Assembly (NCBI GenBank): GCA_937892955.1
Contig: CALBKH010000113.1
Span: forward strand, 1 to 56,325
DNA length: 56,325 bases
Direction of reading: 5' to 3'
Source of the DNA: an uncultured Alphaproteobacteria bacterium
GTDB taxonomy: Bacteria > Pseudomonadota > Alphaproteobacteria > Rhizobiales > Ancalomicrobiaceae
The notes below the pieces were generated by a model. The model saw only the letters and a list, made by a program, of their open reading frames with translations, had not been told where the DNA came from and did not search any database. Made by a program: the position numbers and the translations under genes. Shown here in pieces: positions 28,329 to 37,131 of the stretch (position 1 is the first letter of the stretch; every line of letters starts with the position of its first letter).

Positions 28329-28338
28329 AGGGTCGGCG

Positions 28339-28995
28339 TCAGAACTCGACGTCGAGTTCGTCGAGTTCCTCGGGTTCGGCGAGCGCCGCGGCGATCCAGT
28401 CCTGCATCGGCGCCCAGTTCATGATGGCGCGGCGGTACGCCTCGCAGGTCGGGTCGAGCTTCACGTCGTAGGTGGTGAAGCGGGCGGCGACGGGGGCGTA
28501 CATGGCGTCGGCGAGTGTCGGCGTTTCGCCGAACAGGAACGGTCCGCCGGAGAGCGCGAGCGCTTCCTTCCAGATGGTTGCGATGCGTTCGATGTCACCG
28601 TTGGCACCGGCCCAGACCTTGAAGTTCGGGTAGTGCCCCTTGAGGTTCATCGGCAGCGCCGAACGCAGGTTGGCGAAGCCGGAATGCATCTCGCCGGCGA
28701 TCGAGCGGCAATGGGCGCGGGCGACGCGCTCCTTCGGAAGAATGCCGGCCTTCGGCTTCAACTCGTCGAGATATTCGGCGATCGCCAGCGTGTCCCAGAT
28801 GTCGAGACCGTCGTGGGTCAGGCACGGCACCAGGAACGACGGCGAGAGCAGCAGCAGTTCGGCGCGGGTGTTCGGATCGTCGATCGGCAGGACGCGCTCC
28901 TCGAAGGCGAGCCCGCTCATGCGGCAGAGCAACCAGCCGCGCAGCGACCAGGACGAGTAGTTCTTGCTCGAGATGGTGAGCGTCGCCGTGGACAT
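28339..28995 (-). CDS. Glutathione S-transferase family protein
   Basis: This 218-residue soluble protein has a thioredoxin-like N-terminal domain (TLTISSKNYSSWSLRGWLL, then SFLVPCLTHDGLDIWDTLAIAEYLDE, the glutathione gamma-glutamyl contact region) and an all-helical C-terminal domain. It resembles YfcF/maleylacetoacetate-isomerase-like GSTs of unknown substrate. The start at 28995 (MSTATLTIS) was preferred to the ORF start at 29052. It converges on the hybrid kinase gene. Confidence 0.85.
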   Translation of the reverse strand: MSTATLTISSKNYSSWSLRGWLLCRMSGLAFEERVLPIDDPNTRAELLLLSPSFLVPCLTHDGLDIWDTLAIAEYLDELKPKAGILPKERVARAHCRSIAGEMHSGFANLRSALPMNLKGHYPNFKVWAGANGDIERIATIWKEALALSGGPFLFGETPTLADAMYAPVAARFTTYDVKLDPTCEAYRRAIMNWAPMQDWIAAALAEPEELDELDVEF

Positions 28996-29092
28996 CGAAC
29001 CCGTCCTCCCTGGACCGAGAGCCCGGTGATCGGACGGGTCTCGGATGGCCACGGGGATCGACGAAGGGCGGCCCGTGGAATGTGAGAATTAT

Positions 29093-29106
29093 CTCGCACG
29101 TGCGAG
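29093..29106. promoter_or_regulatory. Palindrome in the GST-phaZ gap
   Basis: CTCGCACGTGCGAG is a perfect 14-bp palindrome in the 198-bp gap between the divergent GST and phaZ genes, next to an AT-rich patch (TAAATT) that may be a promoter. It is a plausible operator for either gene; the regulator is unknown. Confidence 0.5.
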
Positions 29107-29193
29107 TAAATTGCACTAGGCTTTTCACGTATCGCGGCCGTCAGGGGAGAGACCGGCGGCGATGCCCCAACTTCCTCCGCCGGTGACGGGTCG

Positions 29194-30408
29194 ATGCTCT
29201 ATCTCGCCTACGAGAGCCAGAACGGGCTCATGGACCCGATCCGCACTGTCGCCGTGTCGATGCTGCGGATGCTCGGGACCGGAGCCGCGAACGGTGCTGC
29301 GTCGAGCTTCGCGTCGCTGGCGGCGGCCTACGAGATGATCGCCCGCGCCGGCCTCAGCCACACCCGTCCGTCCTACGGTATCGACGAGGTGATGGTCGGC
29401 AACGAGATGGTGAAGGTCGAGGAGAAGCCGCGCTTCGTCGCGCCCTTCGGCACGCTGCTCCACTTCAAGAAGGACGTGGCGTCGCCGCAGCCGCGCGTCC
29501 TCGTCGTCGCGCCGCTGTCCGGTCATTTCTCGACGCTGCTGCGCAACACGGTGAAGACGCTCTCCTCCGAGCACGACGTCTACATCACCGACTGGCACAA
29601 CGCCCGCGACGTGTCGCTGGCGCGCGGCGGCTTCGGATTCGAGGACTACGTCGAGACGCTGATCACCTTCCTGCAGATCATGGGCCCCGGCACCCACGTG
29701 GTGGCGGTGTGCCAGCCCTGCGTGCAGGTGATGGCGGCGGCGGCGGTGATGGCGGAGACCGACGACCCGGCGCAGCCGCGATCGATGACGCTGATGGCCG
29801 GGCCGATCGATACGCGCGTCAACCCGACCAAGGTCAACGAGCTGGCGACGTCGAAGCCGATCGAGTGGTTCGAGCGCAATCTCATCGCATCGGTGCCGGG
29901 GCGCTATTCGGGCGCCGGACGGCGGGTCTATCCCGGCTTCGTCCAACTCTCCGCCTTCATGTCGATGAACATGGACCGTCACATCAAGGCGCACGCCGAA
30001 CTCTACGAGAACCTGGCCAAGGGCGAACACGAGAAGGCCAGGGCGACCAAGGATTTCTACGACGAGTATTTCGCCGTGCTCGATCTCGCCGCCGAGTTCT
30101 ATCTCGAGACGGTGCGCTGGGTGTTCCAGGAGGCGCGGCTGCCGCGCGGCGAGATGACCTTCCGCGGCTCGAAGATCGACACCCGCGCCATCCGCCGCAC
30201 AGCGCTCCTGACGGTGGAGGGCGAGCGCGACGACATCTGCTCGCTCGGCCAGACCGCGGCGGCGCACGATCTGACGCCGTCGCTGAAGCCCTATCGCAAG
30301 CGCCACCACATGCAGGCCGGCGTCGGCCACTACGGCGTCTTCTCCGGCAAGCGCTGGGAGCACCAGATCTACCCGATCGTCCGCAACGTCATCCTGGCGT
30401 CGGAGTGA
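29194..30408 (+). CDS. phaZ: Intracellular poly(3-hydroxybutyrate) depolymerase
   Basis: This 404-residue cytosolic depolymerase mobilises stored PHB. It belongs to the PhaZ1-type family, in which a cysteine replaces the lipase-box serine: VAVCQPCVQVM has C176 at the nucleophile position. GHYGVFSG near the C terminus supplies the catalytic histidine, and ITDWHNARDV is a conserved stretch. There is no signal peptide, as expected for an intracellular enzyme. A very strong terminator follows. Confidence 0.9.
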   Translation: MLYLAYESQNGLMDPIRTVAVSMLRMLGTGAANGAASSFASLAAAYEMIARAGLSHTRPSYGIDEVMVGNEMVKVEEKPRFVAPFGTLLHFKKDVASPQPRVLVVAPLSGHFSTLLRNTVKTLSSEHDVYITDWHNARDVSLARGGFGFEDYVETLITFLQIMGPGTHVVAVCQPCVQVMAAAAVMAETDDPAQPRSMTLMAGPIDTRVNPTKVNELATSKPIEWFERNLIASVPGRYSGAGRRVYPGFVQLSAFMSMNMDRHIKAHAELYENLAKGEHEKARATKDFYDEYFAVLDLAAEFYLETVRWVFQEARLPRGEMTFRGSKIDTRAIRRTALLTVEGERDDICSLGQTAAAHDLTPSLKPYRKRHHMQAGVGHYGVFSGKRWEHQIYPIVRNVILASE

Positions 30409-30423
30409 GGCGTTCCAGGCGCG

Positions 30424-30470
30424 CGAAACGAAGAGAGCCCCGGAGACGATCCGGGGCTCTCTTCGTTTCG
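30424..30470. terminator. Bidirectional terminator
   Basis: A perfect 20-bp stem with a 7-nt loop ends in CGTTTCG on the plus side. It lies between the converging phaZ (ends 30408) and cytochrome b561 (ends 30524) genes and can terminate both. Confidence 0.85.
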
Positions 30471-30523
30471 GCGAATGGGCGGACGTCGCAGCCCTGCGAT
30501 CGCTCGGCGGAGTGCGGTTCGCT

Positions 30524-31084
30524 TCAACCCTTGGCGAAGGGTTTCATCTTGATCAGCGTGCGGTCCTTCAGCACCGCGTGGTGGAGGATGCCGGCGACGG
30601 CGTGACCGAAGGCGACGAGCATCAGCAGGTGGGCGAAGATCTCGTGCATCTCCGAGACCGTGCCTTCGAAGGGCTGCTTGGTCGCCCACGGCGAGGCGAT
30701 CTCGAAGAGGCCGAAGAAGGGCACCGAGCGGCCGTTGGCGAAGGAGGTGACGATGCCGCCGATCGGCACGCCGATCATCAGCAGATAGAGGAGGGCGTGT
30801 CCGGCCTTGGCGGCGAGACCGGCCCAGGGCTCGAACGGGGTCTTCTCGGTCTCGGGCGCGGTATGGGTGGCGCGCCACAGCAGCCGCAGGGCGAGAAGCG
30901 CCAGGATCAGGACGCCGACGCTCTTGTGGGCGAACATCAGCGTGCCGCGGGTCTCGCGCGCGGCATCCTCGGCGACGACGCCGATCACCCAGGCGAGCGG
31001 GATGAGCAGCGCCATCGACCAGTGCAGGGCCTTGGTGACGGGGTCCCAGGCGAGGGGACGGGCGGTGGTGTCGAGCGTGGTCAT
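30524..31084 (-). CDS. Cytochrome b561 family protein
   Basis: This 186-residue protein has four TM helices. Candidate heme-ligating histidines are in KALHWSMALL (H21), FAHKSVGVLIL (H53), KAGHALLYLLM and FGHAVAGILHH. It belongs to the prokaryotic di-heme b561 family, which passes electrons between quinols and periplasmic acceptors or oxygen species. It appears to be a single-gene unit ending at the strong terminator. Confidence 0.9.
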   Translation of the reverse strand: MTTLDTTARPLAWDPVTKALHWSMALLIPLAWVIGVVAEDAARETRGTLMFAHKSVGVLILALLALRLLWRATHTAPETEKTPFEPWAGLAAKAGHALLYLLMIGVPIGGIVTSFANGRSVPFFGLFEIASPWATKQPFEGTVSEMHEIFAHLLMLVAFGHAVAGILHHAVLKDRTLIKMKPFAKG

Positions 31085-31255
31085 GGTATCTCCGAGCGCG
31101 AAAGAGGCGGCGCGCGGGTCGTCGCCGTCGTCTCTCGCGTATCAGACGCCACGACCATGTCGACTTAAAGGTCGGTAAGGATCGGCGTCGCCGTCGCGGT
31201 GCGACATTCGCGACACGCCGGACCTCGAAGGGGGCATCGGAGCAGCCGAGAAAAG

Positions 31256-31287
31256 CGAAAGGCCCGATCGGGCGACCGGGCCTTTCG
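31256..31287 (-). terminator. Rho-independent terminator after the small membrane protein
   Basis: An 11-bp stem (CGAAAGGCCCG / CGGGCCTTTCG) with a 10-nt loop is followed on the minus strand by CTTTTCTC. It lies 78 bp past the stop of the 29-residue gene. Two further small inverted repeats (GAGCGGC/GCCGCTC) lie at 31296-31350. Confidence 0.75.
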
Positions 31288-31364
31288 AAACTGCGAGAGC
31301 GGCTCGGCCGCTCTGTCTCATCGGGTGGGAGCGGCTGGGCCGCTCGGCCTCGTCGAAACCGAAC

Positions 31365-31454
31365 TCACAGAATCCCGACGACGATGGCGGTGACGACGAA
31401 GAACGCGGCACTGACCATCACGATTTCGACGGTCCGGCTCAACATGGCGGTCAT
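31365..31454 (-). CDS. Small single-pass membrane protein (29 aa)
   Basis: This short ORF encodes 29 residues: it starts MTAMLSRTVEIVMV, continues with an unbroken hydrophobic stretch to VVGIL, and stops. A strong Shine-Dalgarno, GGAGG, lies 6 bp before the ATG, and a rho-independent terminator follows downstream. It looks like a complete monocistronic unit. The form is a typical small TM protein that accompanies a larger membrane complex; cytochrome b561 is the nearest membrane gene, but no partner can be assigned. I do not recognise the family. Confidence 0.7.
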   Translation of the reverse strand: MTAMLSRTVEIVMVSAAFFVVTAIVVGIL

Positions 31455-31580
31455 ATCGTTCCTCCCTCATTTCTTCTGTCCACGAAGGAAGGGTAAATGC
31501 GAGTGTCCCCTCGCGGAAGCGCAATTCGTCGCTGCAATGCCGTCGAATTCCGACAAAAAGTTTCCGCATCAGCGAAAGGA

Positions 31581-31613
31581 CGGCCTCGCCGGCGACGGGC
31601 GCCGGCGAGGCCG
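31581..31613 (-). terminator. Terminator after the SDR gene
   Basis: A 13-bp stem (31581-31593 with 31601-31613) encloses a 7-nt loop, starting 7 bp past the SDR stop, with TCCTTTC following on the minus strand. The gap 31455-31580 must hold the promoter of the small membrane protein. Confidence 0.7.
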
Positions 31614-31620
31614 AGGGCTC

Positions 31621-32313
31621 TCACCAGGGCACGGTGGCGCCGTCCCAGGCGAGGAACTCCGGCGAGTGCGACAGGCTCATGCGGTCGACGATGCGGGTGA
31701 TGCCGGTGGCGCTCATTTCCGGTGTGATCTCGGCGTCGGGGCCGCCGATCTCGGTCTTCACCCAGCCGGGATGGCAGGCGGCGACGGCGATGCCCTCGCC
31801 CTTGAGGTCGGTGGCCAGACACTGCACCACCTTGTTCAGCGCCGCCTTCGAACTGCGATAGGCGACGTGTTCGGAGCGCGTGAAGGCCATCGACCCCATG
31901 CCGCTCGACACCGAGAGGATCTTGGGATGCGAGCCGAGCCGCAGGTTGGGCAGGAACGCCTGGGCGACGGCGAGCGGCGCCAGGGTGTTGACCTTCAGCG
32001 TTTCGATCCAGCCGTCGAAATCCATGTCGAGGGTCGATTGGCGCTCCGGTCCCTTCGTGCCGGCGTTGTTGATCACCACGTCGATCGGCCGGCCGGCGAG
32101 ACGTTCGGCGAGGGCTGCGAGAGAAGCGGCGTCGGTGACCTCGAGGTGGTGCACCTCGATCCGGTCGGGGTGCTGCGCCATCACCGCGGCGAGGCTCTCG
32201 AGGTGTTCGGGTTTGCGCACGGTGGCGATCACCCGATCGCCGCGGCCGGCGAAGGCTTCGACGAGGGCGAGGCCGATGCCGCGGTTGGCACCGGTGATCA
32301 GGATCGTCTCCAT
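31621..32313 (-). CDS. Short-chain dehydrogenase/reductase
   Basis: This 230-residue NAD(P)-dependent oxidoreductase has a Rossmann fold: cofactor motif TGANRGIG (7-14), NNAG (82-85), and active-site S136/S137 with Y152-x3-K156. Its sequence (LITGANRGIGLALVEAF, PGWVKTEIGG) fits the C-factor-like SDR group. The substrate is unknown. Confidence 0.88.
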   Translation of the reverse strand: METILITGANRGIGLALVEAFAGRGDRVIATVRKPEHLESLAAVMAQHPDRIEVHHLEVTDAASLAALAERLAGRPIDVVINNAGTKGPERQSTLDMDFDGWIETLKVNTLAPLAVAQAFLPNLRLGSHPKILSVSSGMGSMAFTRSEHVAYRSSKAALNKVVQCLATDLKGEGIAVAACHPGWVKTEIGGPDAEITPEMSATGITRIVDRMSLSHSPEFLAWDGATVPW

Positions 32314-32436
32314 GGCGGGTCGCCTCCTGTCGCGAAACGGTCGAACACGAGAAGAATGGGCTCTTCGATCGCAAAGGGAAAGGGGCGGCGGGACAGGGAT
32401 CTTCGGGCCGCGTTCCTCACTCCGCGACGCGGGTGA

Positions 32437-32955
32437 TCAGACGAGCGGCGGGCCGAGTACCTTGCGCAGGAAGAACTCGGTCTGGCCGAGGATCGCGATG
32501 TCGGGGAGCGGGCCCACTTCGACGAAGCCCAGGGCGGCATAGGCGGCGCGGGCCGGCGCGTTCCAGTCGGTGACGCAGAGCCAGATGTTGGTCGCCTCGC
32601 CTTCGACCTCGCGGCCCATCCAGTCGACGATCGCGCGGCCGATGCCACGGCGCTGCGCCTCTTCGAAGAGGGCGAGGACCTCGACGTAGGGGCCGCGCAT
32701 GAACGGGTGGCGCAGCGACACGAAGCCGACCGGGCGGCCGTCGATGCGCACCGCATAGCGGAAGGTCGCCGCCATCGGCCGGGTCATGTAGGCGACGAAG
32801 CTCGATACCGGGCGGCCCATCGAGGCCCAGGGATCGAGGGTGGCGATGCGGGCGGCGATCTCCTCGACGTCGTCGCCGAGCGGGCCGAGAACGCAGACGC
32901 CGAGGTCGTGGGTCGCGGACGAGAAGGGGGCGGGGTGCGGGGTGGGCGTCGTCAT
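32437..32955 (-). CDS. GNAT-family N-acetyltransferase
   Basis: This 172-residue acetyltransferase has GNAT motif A RRGIGRAIVDW (acetyl-CoA pyrophosphate loop) at about 102-112 and motif B NAPARAAYAALGFVEVG at 132-148. It overlaps the end of the polysaccharide deacetylase gene by 4 bp (ATGA), so the two are translationally coupled. The substrate is unknown; small-molecule or protein N-acetylation is possible. Confidence 0.85.
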   Translation of the reverse strand: MTTPTPHPAPFSSATHDLGVCVLGPLGDDVEEIAARIATLDPWASMGRPVSSFVAYMTRPMAATFRYAVRIDGRPVGFVSLRHPFMRGPYVEVLALFEEAQRRGIGRAIVDWMGREVEGEATNIWLCVTDWNAPARAAYAALGFVEVGPLPDIAILGQTEFFLRKVLGPPLV

Positions 32956-34022
32956 GGCGTCGGCTTCACGATGGAGGGGCGCAACGGAAGTGCGGCCGGG
33001 GCGGAAGGGCCGCTCGGGGCGGCGGCCCTCGGTATGCCCGGGATGCCCGGCTTCTGCGGCTCGGGCAGAGGCTTCGGGTTCGGCTTGCGACCGCGGGCGT
33101 CGTATTTGTCGGTGTCGCCGGGGCGGGCGTCGAAACAGGTCTCGGTGATCACCGGTCGGCCGGCGGCGAGGAGTTCGCCGACCGTGACGAAGTGATAGCC
33201 GCGCTTCGCCAGCCCGTCGAGGATGCGTGGCAGGGCGGCGCCGGTGCGGAAGCCGCGGCCGTTGGCGTGGGCGAGAACGATCGAGCCGGGGCGGACGGAG
33301 GCCAGCGTCGTGGCGACGATCGCGTCGGCGGAGACGAAGGGCGAGGGATCGCCGGTCGACACGTCCCACTGGATCGCCGCCATGCCGGCATCGGCGACCG
33401 CCGCGAGCGAGCGGGCATCGCAGGCGCCGAAGGGGAAGCGCAGATATTTCGATCGCTGCGTCGCACCCCGGGCGTCGGGGTGCGGGCAGATCGGACCGGT
33501 GACCGCGGCGCGGAAGGCGGCCTCGGGGGCGAGGATCTCGCGCCGCAGCTTGTCGCCCTCGGCGAAGCGCAGATTGGCGTGGCTCCAGGTGTGGTTGGCG
33601 ATCTCGAACAGCGGATCGGCGGCCATCTCGCCGAAACGGCCGGGATGGGTGGCGGCCCAGTGGCCGCCGACGAAGAGGGTCGCCGGAATCCTGCGGCGGC
33701 GCAGTTCGTCGACGATCTCGCCGTCGTAGCCGGCGACCTCGCCGGCGGTCTCGCAGAAGTCGAAGGTCAGCGCCACGAGCTTCACACCCGGCGGCAGGTC
33801 GACCCGGCGGACCGAACCGCGCAAGCTCGGTGCGAGCGGTGCGGCGGCGGGGAGTGCGGCGAGATCCGGCATCGCGACGGCGGCGCCGGGCGCGCGAGGG
33901 TGGACCACCTTCTCCGCCGGCGACCAGGGCGCGCCGCACTGCGGCGCCGGCGTTTCGGCCGCCGCTGCAGCGGTGGCGAGAAGGAGCGCGAGGAGAGCGG
34001 GGGCGGCGGCGCGGGACGGCAT
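32952..34022 (-). CDS. Exported polysaccharide deacetylase
   Basis: This 356-residue protein has a signal peptide (MPSRAAAPALLALLLATAAAA) and a NodB-homology domain: VALTFDFCETAGEV (motif 1 aspartate), IANHTWSHANL (HxxxH metal site) and YLRFPFGACDARS (motif 3). It should remove acetyl groups from a cell-envelope polysaccharide in the periplasm. The C-terminal 60 residues are low-complexity and proline-rich (PNPKPLPEPQKPGIPGIP). It is divergent from the extensin-family gene and coupled to the GNAT gene. Confidence 0.88.
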   Translation of the reverse strand: MPSRAAAPALLALLLATAAAAAETPAPQCGAPWSPAEKVVHPRAPGAAVAMPDLAALPAAAPLAPSLRGSVRRVDLPPGVKLVALTFDFCETAGEVAGYDGEIVDELRRRRIPATLFVGGHWAATHPGRFGEMAADPLFEIANHTWSHANLRFAEGDKLRREILAPEAAFRAAVTGPICPHPDARGATQRSKYLRFPFGACDARSLAAVADAGMAAIQWDVSTGDPSPFVSADAIVATTLASVRPGSIVLAHANGRGFRTGAALPRILDGLAKRGYHFVTVGELLAAGRPVITETCFDARPGDTDKYDARGRKPNPKPLPEPQKPGIPGIPRAAAPSGPSAPAALPLRPSIVKPTP

Positions 34023-34137
34023 CGCGGGGGGGCCGTGTGGTTCGCGCCCTTCTCGCGGCGCATTTCGGCCGATTCGCGGCGATCGGGCACGGTGACGTTA
34101 ACGGACCCTTTCCGAATTGGCGCGCATCGTCGAGATC

Positions 34138-34941
34138 ATGAAGCGTGCTCTGTATCTCGTTCTCGCTTGCACGGTCGCGGGCTCGGTCGGCGGCTGCTCC
34201 CTGTTCGGCTCCTGGTGGGGGCCGAAGCGCGCCGCTTGGCGCTCGAAGGCCGAGTCGGCCTGCCTCTCCTCCGGCGCCGTGGTGCCGGGACCGGACGTGC
34301 GTCCGATGGGCGAATACGACGGTCCGGGGGCCTGCGGTGCCGATCGGCCGTTCAAGGTCTCGGCGGTCGGGCGCTCCTACAAGGTGCCGCTCAGCAAACC
34401 GACCGACATGAACTGCCCGATGGTGGCGGCGGTCGACAGTTGGCTCGAACGCATCGTCCAGCCGCAGGCGATGGCGCAGTTCGGCCAGCCGGTGGTCGGC
34501 GTCGAACACATGGGCACCTATTCCTGCCGCAACATCTCCGGCCACCGGCAGATGTCCGAACACGCCTACATGAACGCCATCGACGTCTCTGGCTTCAAGC
34601 TCGCCGACGGGCGCACCGTGCGGGTGAAGTCGGGCTGGCGATCGGCCGACGCGTCGGAGGCGAACTTCCTGCGTGCGGTCGGCGGCGACGCCTGTCAGGA
34701 CTTCACCACGGTGCTCGGCCCCGGCGCCAACGCCGCGCACCAGGACCATCTGCACCTCGATCTCGCCCGCCATTCCAAGGGCCGGCGCGTCTGCCGCGGC
34801 GGCGACATCCCGGTGCCGCAGGGCGGGCGGATGTTCTCGTTCTTCAAGGACGATTCGATCATCACCGGTTCGATCGGCGAGGGCTCGAAGAGCGGCGGTC
34901 TCGACGACGGGTGGGCCGACGACGCCGACATCGAGGAATGA
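34138..34941 (+). CDS. Extensin-family (M15-like) lipoprotein
   Basis: This 267-residue protein begins MKRALYLVLACTVAGSVGGC; the Cys after VGG fits a lipobox, so it is probably an outer- or inner-membrane lipoprotein. The domain contains RQMSEHAYMNAIDVSGF (His and Asp) and AHQDHLHLD (HxH), the metal-ligand pattern of D,D-peptidase-like M15 folds, called extensin-like C-terminal in Proteobacteria. A role in peptidoglycan trimming is likely. ATG 34138 was preferred to a TTG at 34117. Confidence 0.85.
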   Translation: MKRALYLVLACTVAGSVGGCSLFGSWWGPKRAAWRSKAESACLSSGAVVPGPDVRPMGEYDGPGACGADRPFKVSAVGRSYKVPLSKPTDMNCPMVAAVDSWLERIVQPQAMAQFGQPVVGVEHMGTYSCRNISGHRQMSEHAYMNAIDVSGFKLADGRTVRVKSGWRSADASEANFLRAVGGDACQDFTTVLGPGANAAHQDHLHLDLARHSKGRRVCRGGDIPVPQGGRMFSFFKDDSIITGSIGEGSKSGGLDDGWADDADIEE

Positions 34942-35010
34942 GCGAGCGCGCATCTGGACGATGACCCGATCCTGCACGATCCTCCCGACGACCACGTCGG
35001 GAGGACGCCC

Positions 35011-36303
35011 ATGACCATGCCGAGGTTCGAGACCGGCCGCGAAGCGGCGCTGAAGCTGAGGCCGGATTCGCCGGTCTACTGCTTCCGGCCGAAGGTGCTC
35101 ACCCGCGACGTGAAGACCTTCCTCGAGGCTTTCCCGGGCAAGGTCGCCTATGCGGTGAAGACCAACGGCGAGCCCTTCGTCCTGAAGACGATCGCCGAGG
35201 CCGGGGTCGGCGCCTTCGACGTCGCCTCGCGGCACGAGTTCGAGGCGGTCGCCGGCGTCGCGCCGCGGGCCGAGCAACTCTACATGCATCCGGTCAAGGC
35301 GCTCTCCGACATCCGCACGGCGCTCGAGCGTTTCTCCATCCGCACCATGGCGCTCGACCATCCGGACGAGTTCGAGAAGATCCGTCTCGTCGTCCAGGCG
35401 CTCGATCTCGATCCCGGCGAGATCTCGCTGTTCGTCCGCCTCGCCACCAAGGGCCATGCGGCCTACGAGCTCTCGAAGAAATTCGGGGCGGCGCCGGGTG
35501 AAGCGGTGGAGTTGTTGCAACGGGTCGAGCGGCACGGGTTCCGGCCGGGGATCTGCTTCCACGTCGGTTCCCAGGTCGAGGACATCGCCACCTACGACAC
35601 GGCGCTGGCGCTCGCCGCGCAGGTGCGGCGGCAGGCCGGGGTGCGGCTCGTCGGGCTCGACATCGGCGGCGGCTTTCCCGCGCCCTACGGTCGCGATCCG
35701 CGCGGGCCGGAGAAGGCGGTGCCGGATCCGGCGCGGCTCACGCGCGACATCGCCGCCGACGTCGCCCGACACGGCTTCGACGACGTCGAGCTGGTGGCGG
35801 AACCGGGGCGGGTGATGGTGGCCCGCTCGCTGTCGGTGATCGTGCGGGTCCTGCTGCGCGATGGCAAGCGCATCTACATCAACGACGGGATCTGGGGGTC
35901 GCTCTCCGACAGCTGGACCGGCAAGATCACCCTGCCGGCCCGCCTCATCCCCGATCCGGCGCGCAAGCGGCGGGTGGGCGATCCGACCCGGCTCGATGAT
36001 TTCCGCATCTGCGGCGTGACCTGCGACTCGGTCGACATCCTGTCGCGGCCGTTCTGGCTGCCGTCGACGGTCGATACCGGCGACTTCATCGAGATCGGCC
36101 ACATCGGCGCCTATTCGCTGTCGCTGAGGACCCGCTTCAACGGCTTCTATCCCGACACCTTCGTCGAGGTCGATCACGCCTTCGAGGACGATCGCGACGG
36201 CCTCGAGGGCTTCGCCACGGTCGAGACCTGGGGCGAACCGGAGACGGAAGCGGTGGCGGGGGAGAACGAGGCGCGGGCGCCGCATTCCGACCGGGCGTCG
36301 TGA
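35011..36303 (+). CDS. PLP-dependent ornithine/lysine decarboxylase (fold III)
   Basis: This 430-residue enzyme belongs to the alanine racemase-fold (group IV) decarboxylases. PLP lysine is K50 in AYAVKTN. Further sites are HVGSQ (184-188), the glycine loop GGGFP (219-223), phosphate-binding EPGR (264-267) and the substrate cysteine in CGVTCDSVD (C338, D339). It should make putrescine or cadaverine. The start at 35011 follows GGGAGGACG. The unusual long C-terminal tail (after FVEVDHAFEDD) is acidic. A polyamine-type transporter locus converges on it, which may or may not be meaningful. Confidence 0.88.
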   Translation: MTMPRFETGREAALKLRPDSPVYCFRPKVLTRDVKTFLEAFPGKVAYAVKTNGEPFVLKTIAEAGVGAFDVASRHEFEAVAGVAPRAEQLYMHPVKALSDIRTALERFSIRTMALDHPDEFEKIRLVVQALDLDPGEISLFVRLATKGHAAYELSKKFGAAPGEAVELLQRVERHGFRPGICFHVGSQVEDIATYDTALALAAQVRRQAGVRLVGLDIGGGFPAPYGRDPRGPEKAVPDPARLTRDIAADVARHGFDDVELVAEPGRVMVARSLSVIVRVLLRDGKRIYINDGIWGSLSDSWTGKITLPARLIPDPARKRRVGDPTRLDDFRICGVTCDSVDILSRPFWLPSTVDTGDFIEIGHIGAYSLSLRTRFNGFYPDTFVEVDHAFEDDRDGLEGFATVETWGEPETEAVAGENEARAPHSDRAS

Positions 36304-36339
36304 CGGCGAGGGGCCGGTCGGTCGCGGACCGTGTGGGTC

Positions 36340-37131
36340 TCACCCCGGACGTCGGGCGACCCACGCTCGGATCACGACCACGACGAGCGCCGCGGTCACC
36401 AGGAGGGCGCCGACGAGGCCGGTGGCGTCGACCGCCGGGGAAGAGCCGGCGACGATCCGCGCCGAGAGCTCGGTGACGAAGGTTCGTTCGGTGCCGATGG
36501 CGGCGATGGTCGCATCGTGGTCGACGAAGGACAGGACGAAGGCGCCGATCGCGGCGAGCGGCACGGCCGGCACCAGATGCGGGGCGAGGATGTGCCGCAT
36601 CACCAGCGCCGGCGACGCGCCGAGGTCGACGGCGGCGTGTTCGAGGGCCCGGTCGAGGCTCGCCAGCCGCAACAGGAAGAGCGTCGTCGTGCAGGCGGCG
36701 ATCCGGCTCGACTGGGCGAGGATCGCGAGCCCGAGACCGCTCTCGATGCCGAACCGGTGCCAGAAGACCGACGTCGCCAGACCGACCGCGAGACCGGGGA
36801 CCAGGATCGGCGCGACCATCGCTGCGAAGAGAACCGCGGCGGTGCGGACCGACAGCCGATCGAGAGCCAGAGCGCCGGTGAGACCGAGCGGGACCGTCAC
36901 CGCCGTCACCACGAGGCCGACGAGGAGGGAGACGCCGAGCCCGTGCATCAGCGCCGCGTCGGCGAGGAGTGCGGAGACGCCGCGCGCCGGCGATCCCGAT
37001 GCCGCGGCCGAGAACGACGGGCCGAGATGGGTCGCGAGGATCACGAGGATCGGTGCGAACAGGAAGAGCAGGACGAGGCCGACGGGGAGATCGCGCCGGA
37101 TGCGGACGAGGCTTCGGCGGGGTTCGGTCAC
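36340..37131 (-). CDS. ABC transporter permease (PotC-like)
   Basis: This 263-residue protein has about six TM segments and the coupling loop HAAVDLGASPALVMRHILAPHL. The start is GTG 37131, overlapping the upstream permease stop (GTGA), with GGAGG 8 bp ahead. It is the last gene of a permease-permease-ATPase operon lacking a binding protein. Confidence 0.8.
   Translation of the reverse strand: MTEPRRSLVRIRRDLPVGLVLLFLFAPILVILATHLGPSFSAAASGSPARGVSALLADAALMHGLGVSLLVGLVVTAVTVPLGLTGALALDRLSVRTAAVLFAAMVAPILVPGLAVGLATSVFWHRFGIESGLGLAILAQSSRIAACTTTLFLLRLASLDRALEHAAVDLGASPALVMRHILAPHLVPAVPLAAIGAFVLSFVDHDATIAAIGTERTFVTELSARIVAGSSPAVDATGLVGALLVTAALVVVVIRAWVARRPG

Noticed and set aside
31142..31411. 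89-codon minus-strand ORF overlapping the small membrane protein
   Set aside because: It covers a terminator and inverted repeats and has no good ribosome binding site, whereas the 29-codon frame has GGAGG and a TM segment.
32437..36285. A 1282-codon minus-strand open frame
   Set aside because: Only its last 172 codons (the GNAT gene) look like protein. The rest is antisense to the decarboxylase and extensin genes and in another frame across the deacetylase, an effect of high GC.
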